37,485 nucleotides of DNA from Arthrobacter sp. APC 3897 (GCF_030407495.1 NZ_JASDDG010000036.1:1-37485), one strand, 5' to 3'; positions 10,978 through 19,739 are shown, counted from the stretch's first letter. Made by a program: numbers and translations. Notes: generated by a model not told the origin, from the letters alone.

Positions 10978-11274
10978 ATGTCTGAGATCAATCGTGAGGC
11001 TGTGGCGCATCTGGCGCATCTGGCCCACATTGAGATGACCGAGGATGAACTGGCCAAGATGGCCGGCGAACTGGATGTCATTGTTGATTCGATCAAATCC
11101 GTAAGCGAAGTTGCCGGTGAGGACATCCCGGCCACCTCCCACCCGATCCCGCTGTTCAACGTGTTCCGCGAGGATGTTGTGGGGCAGACGCTGACCAATG
11201 AAGAAGCGCTCTCCGGTGCTCCCGACAATGCGGCCGGCCGCTTCAAGGTCCCTGCCATCCTGGATGAGGAGTAA
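10978..11274 (+). CDS. gatC: Asp-tRNA(Asn)/Glu-tRNA(Gln) amidotransferase subunit C
   Basis: 98 residues, the small subunit that wraps around and stabilises GatA-GatB. Family landmarks are the N-terminal helix [23 protein letters not shown], the middle helix [14 protein letters not shown], and the C-terminal [17 protein letters not shown] segment. First gene of gatCAB, 8 nt before gatA. The complex amidates mis-acylated Glu-tRNA(Gln) and, where needed, Asp-tRNA(Asn). Confidence 0.96.
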   Translation: MSEINREAVAHLAHLAHIEMTEDELAKMAGELDVIVDSIKSVSEVAGEDIPATSHPIPLFNVFREDVVGQTLTNEEALSGAPDNAAGRFKVPAILDEE

Positions 11275-11282
11275 AGACTTCC

Positions 11283-12785
11283 ATGAATGAACTGATTACT
11301 TCGAGCGCTGCCGCCCTGGCAGACAAGCTCGCCGCCGGCGAGGTATCCGCCGTCGAGGTCACCCAGGCCCATCTGGACCGCATCTCCGAGGTGGACAGCG
11401 CCGTCAATGCCTTCCTCCACGTGAACACGGACGAAGCGCTGCAGGTTGCGGCCGACGTCGACAAGGCCCGGGCGGCCGGCGAAAAACTGCACACCCTGGC
11501 CGGCGTGCCGATTGCCATCAAGGACCTCATTGTCACCAAGGGCCAGCCCACCACGGCCGGCTCCAAGATGCTTGAGGGCTGGATGAGCCCGTACGACGCC
11601 ACCGTCATTACCCGGATCCGTGCCGCACGCATGCCGATGCTGGGCAAGACCAACCTGGATGAATTCGCCATGGGTTCCTCCACCGAGCACTCCGCGTTCG
11701 GTCCCACCCGCAACCCCTGGGACCTGGACCGCATTCCCGGCGGTTCCGGCGGCGGTTCGGCTGCAGCCGTTGCAGCCTTCGAGGCTCCGCTGGCACTGGG
11801 CACCGACACCGGCGGATCCATCCGCCAGCCGGCCGCCGTCACCGGCTCCGTAGGCGTCAAGCCCACCTACGGCGGGGTGTCCCGCTACGGCGCCATTGCC
11901 ATGGCCTCCTCGCTGGACCAGATTGGCCCGGTATCGCGCACCGTCCTGGATGCCGCCCTGCTGCAGGAAGTCATCGGCGGACATGATCCCCGAGACTCCA
12001 CCTCGCTGCCCGATCCCGTGGGAAACCTCGTGGAAGCCGCCCGCAACGGCAACGTGGCAGGCATGCGGATCGGCGTCATCAAGGAACTGCAGGGCGAAGG
12101 CTACGAGGCCGGCGTCCTGGCCCGCTTCTCCGAGTCCCTGGAGCTGCTCAAGGATGCCGGCGCGGAAATTGTTGAGGTCTCCTGCCCCAACTTCAAGTAC
12201 GCCCTGGGCGCCTACTACCTGATCATGCCGTCCGAGGCTTCCTCGAACCTGGCCAAGTATGACGGCGTCCGGTACGGTCTGCGTGCCCTGCCCGCCGACG
12301 GTCCCATGACCATTGAGCGCGTCATGGGCGCCACCCGCGCCGCCGGTTTCGGCGACGAAGTTAAGCGCCGCATCATCCTGGGCACCTACGCCCTGTCCGC
12401 CGGCTACTACGACGCCTACTACGGCTCGGCGCAGAAGGTGCGTACGCTGATCCAGCGCGACTTCGACGCCGCGTTTGCGCAGGCCGACGTGCTGATCTCC
12501 CCGACCTCGCCCAACACGGCGTTCAAGCTGGGGGAGAAGCTGGACGATCCGCTGGCGATGTACCTGAATGACGTTGCCACCATCCCGGCCAACATGGCCG
12601 GTGTTCCGGGCATTTCCATTCCCGGCGGCCTGGCCGACGGACTGCCCGTGGGCATCCAGTTCCTGGCCCCGGTCCGCGAAGACGCCCGCCTGTACCGCGC
12701 CGGCGCAGCCCTGGAAGGCCTGCTGGAACAGAAGTGGGGCGGCCCGCTGCTGGCCTCCGCACCCGTACTCGGAGGAGTCAAGTAA
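11283..12785 (+). CDS. gatA: Asp-tRNA(Asn)/Glu-tRNA(Gln) amidotransferase subunit A
   Basis: 500-residue amidase-signature enzyme that hydrolyses glutamine and channels the ammonia to GatB. The Ser-cisSer-Lys catalytic triad is visible: Lys in VPIAIKDLI, cis-Ser in [16 protein letters not shown] and the nucleophile Ser in [15 protein letters not shown]. Full length for the family. The GGAGGAG at 12771-12777 near its end serves gatB, whose ATG overlaps this stop by one base (TAATG). Confidence 0.97.
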   Translation: MNELITSSAAALADKLAAGEVSAVEVTQAHLDRISEVDSAVNAFLHVNTDEALQVAADVDKARAAGEKLHTLAGVPIAIKDLIVTKGQPTTAGSKMLEGWMSPYDATVITRIRAARMPMLGKTNLDEFAMGSSTEHSAFGPTRNPWDLDRIPGGSGGGSAAAVAAFEAPLALGTDTGGSIRQPAAVTGSVGVKPTYGGVSRYGAIAMASSLDQIGPVSRTVLDAALLQEVIGGHDPRDSTSLPDPVGNLVEAARNGNVAGMRIGVIKELQGEGYEAGVLARFSESLELLKDAGAEIVEVSCPNFKYALGAYYLIMPSEASSNLAKYDGVRYGLRALPADGPMTIERVMGATRAAGFGDEVKRRIILGTYALSAGYYDAYYGSAQKVRTLIQRDFDAAFAQADVLISPTSPNTAFKLGEKLDDPLAMYLNDVATIPANMAGVPGISIPGGLADGLPVGIQFLAPVREDARLYRAGAALEGLLEQKWGGPLLASAPVLGGVK

Positions 12786-14302
12786 TGTCTGTGCACATCC
12801 AGGACGAGACCCTGTCCTTCGAAGAGGCCATGGAGAAGTACGATCCGGTGCTCGGCTTTGAGGTCCACGTGGAGCTCAACACCAACACCAAGATGTTCTC
12901 CGATGCGCCCAACGTTTTCGGCGACGAGCCGAACACCAACGTCACTCCGGTGTGCCTGGGCATGCCGGGCGTGCTGCCGGTGGTCAACAAGACCGCAGTG
13001 GAGTACTCGATCCTGATCGGTCTGGCGCTGAACTGCAAAATCGCCGAATCCTGCACCTTTGCCCGGAAGCAGTACTTCTACCCGGACACGCCCAAGAACT
13101 TCCAGACCTCCCAGTACGAAGATCCCATTGCGTACGACGGGTACCTGGACATCGAACTGGAAGACGGCACCGTGTTCCGCGTCGAGATTGAACGGGCGCA
13201 CATGGAGGAAGATGCCGGCAAGCTCACCCACATGGGCGGGGCCGCCGGCCGCATCCAGGGCGCCGACTTCTCCCTGGTGGACTACAACCGTTCCGGCGTT
13301 CCGCTGGTGGAAATTGTCACCAAGCCGATCGAGGGTGCCGGTTCGCGCGCACCCGAGCTGGCCAAGGCCTACGTGGCCGCGGTCCGCGAGATCGTCAAGA
13401 ACCTGGGTGTCTCCGATGCCAAGATGGAACGCGGCAACGTGCGCTGCGACGCCAACGTTTCGCTGCGCCCGCACGGCCAGGAAAAGTTCGGCACCCGCTC
13501 CGAAACCAAGAACGTGAACTCGCTGCGCGCCGTCGAACGCGCCGTCCGCTTCGAGATCCAGCGCCACGCCGCAGTCCTGGAATCCGGCAACAAGATTGTC
13601 CAGGAAACCCGGCACTGGCACGAGGACACGCGCTCGACGACGTCGGGCCGTCCCAAGTCCGACGCCGACGACTACCGCTACTTCCCGGAGCCGGATCTGG
13701 TTCCCGTGGTTACCACGCCGGAATGGATCGAAGAGCTGCGTTCCCGCCTGCCGGAGCCGCCCGCCGAGCGCCGCAAGCGTCTGCAGGCCGACTGGGGCTA
13801 CTCCGATGCCGAATTCCGCGACGTGGTTAACGCCGGTGTCATGGATTCCATCGAGGAGACCATTGCCGCCGGAGCCTCCGCACAGGTGGCCCGCAAGTGG
13901 TGGATGGGTGAAGTATCCCGCCGCGCCAAGGAAGCCGAAGTGGAGCCCACCGAGGTTGGCGTCAGCCCGGCTCTGATTGTTGAGCTGGACCGCCTGATCC
14001 AGGCCGGCAAGATCAACGACAAGCTGGCCCGCCAGGTGCTCGACGGCGTGCTCGCCGGGGAAGGCACCCCGGAGGAAGTCATCGAGGCGCGCGGCCTGGC
14101 CGTAGTGTCCGACGACGGACCCCTGCTCGAAGCCATCGACGCCGCCCTGGCAGCCCAGCCCGACGTCGCGGACAAGATCCGCGGCGGCAAGGTCCAGGCC
14201 GTCGGCGCCATTGTTGGCGGCGTCATGAAGGCCACCCGCGGACAGGCCGATGCCGGCCGCGTGCGCGAGCTGATCCTGGAACGCCTCGGCGTGCAGGGCT
14301 AG
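12785..14302 (+). CDS. gatB: Asp-tRNA(Asn)/Glu-tRNA(Gln) amidotransferase subunit B
   Basis: 505 residues, the subunit that binds the mis-acylated tRNA, activates its side-chain carboxylate with ATP and transfers ammonia. The catalytic cradle is recognisable (GFEVHVELNTNTKMFS, LGMPGVLPVVN, RKQYFYPDTPKNFQTSQY, EIVTKPIEG, GNVRCDANVS, TKNVNSLRAVERA), and a YqeY-like helical C-terminal tail follows. The start was chosen at the ATG overlapping the gatA stop, with GGAGGAG upstream, rather than an upstream open frame. It ends the operon ahead of a strong terminator. Confidence 0.97.
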   Translation: MSVHIQDETLSFEEAMEKYDPVLGFEVHVELNTNTKMFSDAPNVFGDEPNTNVTPVCLGMPGVLPVVNKTAVEYSILIGLALNCKIAESCTFARKQYFYPDTPKNFQTSQYEDPIAYDGYLDIELEDGTVFRVEIERAHMEEDAGKLTHMGGAAGRIQGADFSLVDYNRSGVPLVEIVTKPIEGAGSRAPELAKAYVAAVREIVKNLGVSDAKMERGNVRCDANVSLRPHGQEKFGTRSETKNVNSLRAVERAVRFEIQRHAAVLESGNKIVQETRHWHEDTRSTTSGRPKSDADDYRYFPEPDLVPVVTTPEWIEELRSRLPEPPAERRKRLQADWGYSDAEFRDVVNAGVMDSIEETIAAGASAQVARKWWMGEVSRRAKEAEVEPTEVGVSPALIVELDRLIQAGKINDKLARQVLDGVLAGEGTPEEVIEARGLAVVSDDGPLLEAIDAALAAQPDVADKIRGGKVQAVGAIVGGVMKATRGQADAGRVRELILERLGVQG

Positions 14303-14340
14303 CCCCGGCCGTCGAATAAGAACCGAATAAGCACCGCATC

Positions 14341-14381
14341 AAGGCGGCCGGCCCCGGGACCTCCCGGGGCCGGCCGCCTTT
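14341..14381 (+). terminator. Intrinsic terminator of gatCAB
   Basis: The left arm at 14341-14359 and right arm at 14362-14380 are perfectly complementary over 19 bp, with AAGGCGGCC at the outer left and GGCCGCCTT at the outer right, separated by two bases (the real loop will be 4-6 nt). The right arm runs into TTT. The short U-tract is offset by an extremely GC-rich stem. Confidence 0.9.
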
Positions 14382-14465
14382 AACGGCAGCCCCGGACGGT
14401 GATGCACCCGGCGTCATGCGGAGCGCATTGGCGCGCACCGGGCAGACGCCCGACGTGCCTGACGG

Positions 14466-14477
14466 TAGGGTGCTGGC
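14466..14477 (+). promoter_or_regulatory. -10 box placing a leaderless start for the APH gene
   Basis: TAGGGT (14466-14471) is followed by exactly 6 nt and then the ATG, which puts the predicted transcription start on the A of the start codon. There is no Shine-Dalgarno sequence. Confidence 0.5.
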
Positions 14478-15380
14478 ATGGCCAATCATCCCGCAGCGGA
14501 AATCCAGGTGGATACGGACCTTGTGCGCCGTCTGTTGCGTGAACAACAGCCCGCGCTGGCGGATGAGCCGCTGCAGCTGGTCGCCAACGGCTGGGACAAC
14601 TACATCTTTCGGCTCGGCACTGTGCATGCTGTCCGCCTGCCCCGGCGCCGTGTTGCGGTGCAGCTGGCGGCCAACGAGCAGCAATGGCTTCCCGGGCTCA
14701 CAGCGGATCTTCCGGTTGCAACCTCGGCTCCCGTCTTTGCCGGCCGCCCCTCGGAGGTGTTTCCCTGGCCCTGGAACATCACGCGCTGGTTTGCCGGATC
14801 CGAGGTTTCGCTGCAGCCCCGGGACCGCAATGTTGAACTGGCCGCTCCGCTGGCCGGGTTCCTGAACGCCTTCCACCGCCCCGCCCCGCCGGACTATCCC
14901 CGGAATCCCGTACGCGGCGTTCCGCTCTCCGTCCGCGACAACGCAGTTCAGGAGCGGCTGGCCAGCGGCATGGTCCCGCACGCTGCCCGGGTCCGGGAAC
15001 TCTGGGAGGCCGCAGCCGTGCTGCCCCCGTGGCCCGGCCCGGACCTGTGGCTTCACGGTGACCTGCATCCCGCCAACCTGGTGGGCAGCCCCGACGGCGG
15101 GCTGCAGGCCGTCATTGATTTCGGGGACCTGACCGCCGGGGATCCGGCGACGGACCTGGCCGCTGCCTGGCTGGTCTTTGACCAGTACGGGCGCAGTGCT
15201 TTCCGTTCCGCCCTTGGGCCTCAATATGACGCCGATCCGTACGTCTGGGGCAGGGCGCGGGGATGGGCGGTGTGCATGGCCTCCGCCCTTCTCGCCCATT
15301 CCGACGATCATCCGGGAATGTACCTTGTGGGGTCGGAAACCCTGATGGAAATCCTGACCGATGTGCAGGATTGGGTGTGA
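14478..15380 (+). CDS. Aminoglycoside phosphotransferase (APH)-family kinase
   Basis: 300 residues with a protein-kinase-like fold. The N-lobe begin is readable (LVANGWDNYIFRLG, then AVRLPRR containing the substrate/ATP-side basic residues). The catalytic Brenner loop is LWLHGDLHPANLV and the metal-binding DFG equivalent is VIDFGDLTAGDPATDLAAAW. Family members phosphorylate antibiotics, homoserine, macrolides or unknown metabolites, so resistance should not be inferred. It precedes an FAD oxidoreductase on the same strand and may be co-transcribed with it. Confidence 0.87.
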   Translation: MANHPAAEIQVDTDLVRRLLREQQPALADEPLQLVANGWDNYIFRLGTVHAVRLPRRRVAVQLAANEQQWLPGLTADLPVATSAPVFAGRPSEVFPWPWNITRWFAGSEVSLQPRDRNVELAAPLAGFLNAFHRPAPPDYPRNPVRGVPLSVRDNAVQERLASGMVPHAARVRELWEAAAVLPPWPGPDLWLHGDLHPANLVGSPDGGLQAVIDFGDLTAGDPATDLAAAWLVFDQYGRSAFRSALGPQYDADPYVWGRARGWAVCMASALLAHSDDHPGMYLVGSETLMEILTDVQDWV

Positions 15381-15421
15381 GGATGGCAGTACAGGAGCAA
15401 CGAAAGACGGGGGAGAAAACG

Positions 15422-16510
15422 GTGGATTGTGACATCTTGGTGGTCGGCGGCGGGATAGCCGGATTGTCCCTGGCCTCAGCGCTGGCCGGCCGGACCGATG
15501 TGTTGGTGGCGGAAGCCGAACCGACACTGGGTTTCCACACCTCTTCCCGCTCCGCCCGGCAGCTCATACCCAGCTACGGGCCCGCGGTCATCCAGGACCT
15601 TACCGTGCGAACGCTGGCCCTTATCCGGGCCCTTGAGGTCCACCTGCCCAAGCCTGTCCTCACGGCACGCAGTTTCCTGCTGGTCGGCAGTGAGGAAAGT
15701 GTGCGGGACCGTGCCAGCGGCCACATGCATCCCATTACGCCGGCACAGATGATGGCGCTGGCACCTGAACTGAAGCCGGGACACTTCCCGGCCGCGGGAC
15801 TGGACACCACATCCGTTGGCTGCGACACCGACGCGCTGATGGACTACCACCGACGGCGGATCCTGGACCGCGGCGCCCGCATCCTCACCGGTGCACCGGT
15901 GAGGAGTGCATGCCGGGAAGCCGGCGGGGACAGCAACGGGCGCTGGGTCACGGAGGCGGGGGAGCAGAGCATCACCTCCCGCGTGGTGGTCAACGCCGCC
16001 GGAGCCTGGGCCGACGAGCTGGCAGACCTTTACTCAGTCCGCAGGCGCGGACTGCAGCCGTACCGCCGCACTGCCGCCGTCGTCGACGTCGAACACCCGC
16101 TGGCCGATGGCGCCCCCATGGTGGCGGACGCGGATGAAACCTTCTACTACCGGGCGGACGGGAACCGGGTCCTGGTGTCTCCGTCAGAGAGCGTTCCCAG
16201 CGCTCCGATGGACGCCCGGCCGCATCCCGGGGACGTTGCGGCGCTGGTTGAACTCGTCAATTCCGTAACCACGCTGGGCATCACGGGGATTGTCCGGTCC
16301 TGGACCGGGCTGCGCACCCAGACCGCCGACGGCCTTCCTGTGGTGGGGTACGACGACGTCGTTCCCGGGTTCTTTTGGCTCGCCGGACAGGGCGGTTACG
16401 GCTTCCAAACCTCGTCCGGCCTGGCCGAAACCGCGGCCGCAATGCTGCAGGGAGAAGAGCCGGAATTGCCGGTCGCTGAGGCACTGAGTCCGGCCCGTCC
16501 CGGACTGTGA
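15422..16510 (+). CDS. FAD-dependent oxidoreductase (D-amino-acid oxidase/DadA-like)
   Basis: About 362 residues. An N-terminal Rossmann FAD site, DILVVGGGIAGLSLASALAG, is followed by a DAO-family substrate domain and the C-terminal FAD-binding region ending VPGFFWLAGQGGYGFQTSSGLAETAAA. The best matches by eye are glycine-oxidase/D-amino-acid-dehydrogenase-type enzymes that oxidise an amine or amino acid; the exact substrate is unknown. I chose the GTG at 15422 because GGGGGAG lies about 7 nt upstream. An in-frame ATG at 15383, 2 nt after the kinase stop, would add 13 residues and is the alternative. Confidence 0.86.
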   Translation: MDCDILVVGGGIAGLSLASALAGRTDVLVAEAEPTLGFHTSSRSARQLIPSYGPAVIQDLTVRTLALIRALEVHLPKPVLTARSFLLVGSEESVRDRASGHMHPITPAQMMALAPELKPGHFPAAGLDTTSVGCDTDALMDYHRRRILDRGARILTGAPVRSACREAGGDSNGRWVTEAGEQSITSRVVVNAAGAWADELADLYSVRRRGLQPYRRTAAVVDVEHPLADGAPMVADADETFYYRADGNRVLVSPSESVPSAPMDARPHPGDVAALVELVNSVTTLGITGIVRSWTGLRTQTADGLPVVGYDDVVPGFFWLAGQGGYGFQTSSGLAETAAAMLQGEEPELPVAEALSPARPGL

Positions 16511-16600
16511 CCAAAATCTCATCACCACTGCGTAACGAATCGGGTGCAAGTGAGTGTGGATGGTCATATTCACAGGCCCGGGTGCCTACAGTTGAAGGAT

Positions 16601-16628
16601 AAAGCCAGGCTGGCTTTTTCTTCTTTTT
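16601..16628 (+). terminator. Rho-independent terminator-like hairpin
   Basis: AAAGCCA (16601-16607), loop GGC, TGGCTTT (16611-16617), then a T-rich run TTCTTCTTTTT. It lies 90 nt after the oxidoreductase stop and only about 35 nt before the next start. It either ends the upstream unit or acts as a leader attenuator for the membrane protein gene. Confidence 0.75.
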
Positions 16629-16660
16629 AGATCCACCTTTTGCTTGAAAGGTCTGTCCCA

Positions 16661-17554
16661 GTGTCAGATATTTTGCCGCCACAACTGAATGGCGCGCAGC
16701 AGAGTTCGCTCTACGTCAAAATCCGAACAATCGTGACCGTTATCTCCGGAGTCTGGCTGATTCTGGCCCTAACGGGGTTTGGATTCTTTTCCGGCGGAAC
16801 CACATCTCTGGCCCTTTCCCTGATCCTCATGTATGCAACGGGTGCGGCCCTGATTGTCGTGATCGCCGCCGTCTACCGGGCCGTCAAAAAAACGGCCCTT
16901 CGGCGCAGCGAAACCGCGCCCGAGGATACCGCCGCCCTGGCATTCATCGACACCACCCGTTCCGCAGCGAATGAGCTTCTTGCCGCTCTGCGTCCGGCGC
17001 CGCCGACCGGCCGTGCCTATGACCCCTCCGGCCGCGCCGTGGGGCCGGCCGTGTCGATGATTGACGCAGTGGCCGCTGCGCGCGCGGCATCGAAAGCGGC
17101 AGTGGCCTCCTTGACTTCCGGCCAGGCCGATGCGGGCCGGACGGATCGACCGGCCGCAAAGGGCCAGGCTCCTGCGGGAAGGGTGCCTGCCGCCAGGCAT
17201 GCGTCGAGTATGCCTCCCGCCCGGAAGTTTGCCGCCAAGGCTGCATCCAGGCCTGCGGCTGCCAAGAAGCCCGCACCGGTGTCAGTGGACACGGCATCTG
17301 CGTCGAAGCCCGCCGCCGGAAAGACTTCCGGCAAGACTTCCGGCAGGGGTGCCGGCAAGACTCCGGGCAAGAGTGCCGGCAACAGTGCGAAGAAGAAGAC
17401 CGTTCCGCCGGTCTCCGGCCCCACGGCGTCCCCTGTCTGTGCCTCACCGGCCAAGGGAGGCCGGCGGCCTGCGCTTGTCCTGGCAGTCAGCAATCCCGTT
17501 CCCGAGGCCGTACGGAAAATGCATGGGGCGTTGACGCGGCAAAAAGCCTCCTGA
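16661..17554 (+). CDS. Uncharacterised membrane protein with histone-H1-like basic tail
   Basis: 297 residues from the GTG at 16661 (GAAAGG about 10 nt upstream; a TTG at 16640 is possible). Two hydrophobic segments span about residues 21-43 and 48-72, followed by positive residues (YRAVKKTALRR), so the long C-terminus is predicted to be cytoplasmic. From about residue 130 the sequence is low-complexity and rich in Ala, Lys, Pro, Gly and Ser, with repeats such as GKTSGKTSGRGAGKTPGKSAG, like eukaryotic H1 tails and bacterial AlgP/HupS-type tails. It ends in LVLAVSNPVPEAVRKMHGALTRQ. I recognise no family; nucleic-acid or polyanion binding by the tail is inference. Confidence 0.75.
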   Translation: MSDILPPQLNGAQQSSLYVKIRTIVTVISGVWLILALTGFGFFSGGTTSLALSLILMYATGAALIVVIAAVYRAVKKTALRRSETAPEDTAALAFIDTTRSAANELLAALRPAPPTGRAYDPSGRAVGPAVSMIDAVAAARAASKAAVASLTSGQADAGRTDRPAAKGQAPAGRVPAARHASSMPPARKFAAKAASRPAAAKKPAPVSVDTASASKPAAGKTSGKTSGRGAGKTPGKSAGNSAKKKTVPPVSGPTASPVCASPAKGGRRPALVLAVSNPVPEAVRKMHGALTRQKAS

Positions 17555-17619
17555 CCTGCCTCAATGCGGGTTCACCCCGTGTTCAGGGAGTTGCCAGCTT
17601 TCCTCCAGTTCCTGCCCAG

Positions 17620-17752
17620 TCAGGGGGGTTAACGTAGTTAATACCTCATAAGGGTGCGAGTGATGAATGGATAGAGTAGTGACCTATCCGGGCGCCGGCA
17701 GACCAGGGTTGTTCCCCCCAACCAACCCACGGTCTGCCGGCGCTTTTCTTTG
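17620..17752 (+). ncRNA. Candidate structured RNA ending in an intrinsic terminator
   Basis: Hairpin 1: GGATAG (17669-17674) pairs with CTATCC (17684-17689). Hairpin 2: GCGCCGGCAGACC (17692-17704) pairs perfectly with GGTCTGCCGGCGC (17731-17743) and is followed by TTTTCTTT. Its 26-nt loop can form an inner stem GGTTG/CAACC enclosing a run of C bases; six consecutive C lie at 17714-17719. A C-rich loop recalls the actinobacterial 6C RNA class, but only one C6 loop is seen where 6C has two, so the class is not assigned. It could simply be the terminator of the preceding gene. The 5' boundary given is approximate. Confidence 0.45.
17691..17751 (+). terminator. Intrinsic terminator, 13-bp stem with TTTTCTTT
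   Basis: A perfect 13-bp GC-rich stem (17692-17704 with 17731-17743) with a T-rich run directly after it on the plus strand. It lies between the membrane protein gene and the convergent acylphosphatase gene. Confidence 0.85.
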
Positions 17753-17777
17753 CCCAAAAGCTGCCGTCCCAGAGCAG

Positions 17778-18074
17778 TCACGCAGTACTGAAAGTCCCGA
17801 ACTCGCCCGTCGCTTCTGACCAGGAGTCCTGCACGGCATTGACGCTGCCTGGAGCAGCCGGCGAATTCAGCCACTGCAGCAGCTCCTCCAGGGCAGGCCC
17901 GGAACCCTCAGCGACCACCAGCACTGATCCGTCGATCCGGTTCTCGACCACGCCGGTCAGCCCGAGGCGGAGTGCCTGCTGCAGGGTCCGGTAGCGGAAC
18001 CCCACCGCCTGGACATTTCCGGTGATCCGGGCCGTCAGACGGCGGGCAGGGGCGGCAGCATCCTGAGGTGTCAT
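17778..18074 (-). CDS. acyP: Acylphosphatase
   Basis: 98 residues. It hydrolyses carboxyl-phosphate bonds of acyl phosphates. The substrate-binding loop and catalytic Arg are in ARITGNVQAVGFRYRTLQQAL (consensus G-x-VQGVGFR), and the catalytic Asn lies in GVVENRIDGSVLVVAEG. Length and order fit the family. The start was set at the ATG giving MTPQDAAAPARRL; the longer upstream frame overlaps hutH and is not family-like. It starts 4 nt after the hutH stop on the same strand, so it is probably co-transcribed with hutH. Confidence 0.92.
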   Translation of the reverse strand: MTPQDAAAPARRLTARITGNVQAVGFRYRTLQQALRLGLTGVVENRIDGSVLVVAEGSGPALEELLQWLNSPAAPGSVNAVQDSWSEATGEFGTFSTA

Positions 18075-18078
18075 GGGC

Positions 18079-19659
18079 TCAGCGTAACGGCGTGCCCAGC
18101 ACAGAGTCAGCAGCAGCGAGCAGGGAACCGTCTGCCAAGGCCATCCTGCAGGCCTCAATTTCCGGAGCCAGGTACCGGTCCGGTCCGGGGCCGGGCACCA
18201 CGGCACGCAGCGCCGCCCGCACCGCGGTGACCGCGGGGGCGCTGCGGGAAGTGGAAACGCCGCCGTCGCGCATGTCCAGTGCGCGGGCCGCCGTCATCAC
18301 CTCGATCGCCAGGACCCGGGTGAGTCCGTCGAGGGCGCGGCGCAGTTTGAGCCCCGCCGCCCAGCCCATGGAGACATGGTCTTCCTGCATGGCCGATGAG
18401 GGAATGGAATCAACCGAGGCAGGGACCGCCAGCCGCTTGAGCTCGGACACGATTCCGGCCTGCGTGTACTGGGCGATCATGTGGCCGGAATCCACTCCCG
18501 GATCGAAGGCCAGGAACGCATTGAGTCCGTGGCTGCGCGAGCGGTCCAGGAAGCGGTCGGTCCGGCGTTCGCTCATGGACGCCACATCGGCGACGGCGAT
18601 GGCCAGGAAGTCCAGCACGTAGCCAACGGGGGCGCCGTGGAAGTTGCCGTTGGATTCGAGGCGTCCGTCCAGGGTTACCACCGGGTTGTCGATGGCCGAA
18701 GCCCGCTCACAGGCGGCAACGGTTTCGGCGTGCTGCAGGGTTGACCGGGCGGCACCGTGGACCTGCGGTGCGCAGCGCAGCGAGTAGGCGTCCTGGACGC
18801 GGGTGAAGCCGCCGGTCTTTTGGTCCTCGATCAAGGCCGATCCAGCCAGGACGGCCCGGATATTGGCAGCTGATTCCGCCTGCCCCGGCTGGGGCCGCAG
18901 CGCCTGCAGATCCGCGGCAAACACGGCGTCGCTGCCCAGCAGGCCCTCAACACTCATGGCTGCTGCCAGGTCAGCGGTGGACAGCAGCAGGTGCAGGTCG
19001 GCAACGGCCAGCGTGAGCATGCCCAGCATGCCGTCCGTGCCGTTGATCAGCGCCAGGCCTTCCTTTTCCTGCAGCTCAACCGGTTCCAGCCCGGCCGCAG
19101 CCAGCGCGTCCGCGGCCTGCAGGAGCTCGCCGTCGGCCGTGCGGACCCCGCCTTCCCCCGTCAGGGCCAGCGCGCAGTGGGAGAGGGGCGCGAGGTCACC
19201 CGAGCAGCCCAGTGACCCGTACTCGCCAACCACCGGGGTAATGCCGGCATTGAGCAGCCCGGCATAGGAAAGGGCCACCTCCGGGCGGACCCCGGTGCGT
19301 CCGGTGGCGAGGGTGGCCAACCGGTTCAGCATCAGGGCCCTGACCACTTCGCGGTCAACTTCAGCACCAGACGACGCCGCATGGCTGCGGATCAGGGAGC
19401 GCTGCAGCTGCCTGCGCTGTTCAGGGACGATCTGCTTCACTGCAAGGGCGCCGAAACCGGTGGAGACACCGTAGTGCGGCTTGTCGTCCGCGGCGAGTTC
19501 CTCGATGACCCTGCGCGAGGCTGTCATGGCAGCGAGTGCCTCGGCCGCCAGCGTGACGGCCGCGCCGTGCCGGGCCACGGCAACAATGTCTTCCGCCGTC
19601 AGGGCGCCGGTTCCCAGCTCGACGGTGGTCCGGGGGTTCTGCAGTGTTTCCATCTCCAT
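18079..19659 (-). CDS. hutH: Histidine ammonia-lyase
   Basis: 526 residues. First step of histidine degradation, histidine to trans-urocanate plus ammonia. The MIO-cofactor region is GSLGCSGDLAPLSH (C152-S153-G154), so the cyclised triad would be Cys-Ser-Gly instead of the textbook Ala-Ser-Gly; I believe this occurs in other actinobacterial HutH. The conserved active-site tyrosine is in HYGVSTGFGALA (Y63). Starts at 19659 (MEMETLQ) and 19653 (METLQ) are both possible. The gene is transcribed away from the IclR regulator, with a palindromic operator in the 80-nt gap. Confidence 0.95.
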   Translation of the reverse strand: MEMETLQNPRTTVELGTGALTAEDIVAVARHGAAVTLAAEALAAMTASRRVIEELAADDKPHYGVSTGFGALAVKQIVPEQRRQLQRSLIRSHAASSGAEVDREVVRALMLNRLATLATGRTGVRPEVALSYAGLLNAGITPVVGEYGSLGCSGDLAPLSHCALALTGEGGVRTADGELLQAADALAAAGLEPVELQEKEGLALINGTDGMLGMLTLAVADLHLLLSTADLAAAMSVEGLLGSDAVFAADLQALRPQPGQAESAANIRAVLAGSALIEDQKTGGFTRVQDAYSLRCAPQVHGAARSTLQHAETVAACERASAIDNPVVTLDGRLESNGNFHGAPVGYVLDFLAIAVADVASMSERRTDRFLDRSRSHGLNAFLAFDPGVDSGHMIAQYTQAGIVSELKRLAVPASVDSIPSSAMQEDHVSMGWAAGLKLRRALDGLTRVLAIEVMTAARALDMRDGGVSTSRSAPAVTAVRAALRAVVPGPGPDRYLAPEIEACRMALADGSLLAAADSVLGTPLR

Positions 19660-19703
19660 ATCTGAGCATGGGAACCCAAGGCCGCAGCAGAGCTCTGATT
19701 CCC

Positions 19704-19721
19704 TGTCTGGGATTCCAGACA
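19704..19721. promoter_or_regulatory. hut operator 1 (IclR-type palindrome)
   Basis: TGTCTGG-GATT-CCAGACA, with perfect 7-bp arms, lies between hutH and the iclR-type gene. The inner 16 bp recur exactly, in opposite orientation, before hutU. It overlaps positions about -36 to -19 of the predicted regulator transcript, consistent with autorepression. Confidence 0.75.
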
Positions 19722-19727
19722 CTGCAC

Positions 19728-19739
19728 TAGACTCGGCAC
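19728..19739 (+). promoter_or_regulatory. -10 box of the IclR-type gene (leaderless)
   Basis: TAGACT (19728-19733) is followed by 6 nt and then the ATG, placing the predicted transcript start at the start codon. No Shine-Dalgarno sequence is present. Confidence 0.5.

Noticed and set aside
14478-15380. Antibiotic resistance gene
   Set aside because: APH-fold motifs are present, but the family is broad and nothing here links the protein to an antibiotic substrate.
17620-17752. Assignment to the 6C RNA class
   Set aside because: Only one C6 loop is visible and the class should have two; kept as an unclassified structured RNA.
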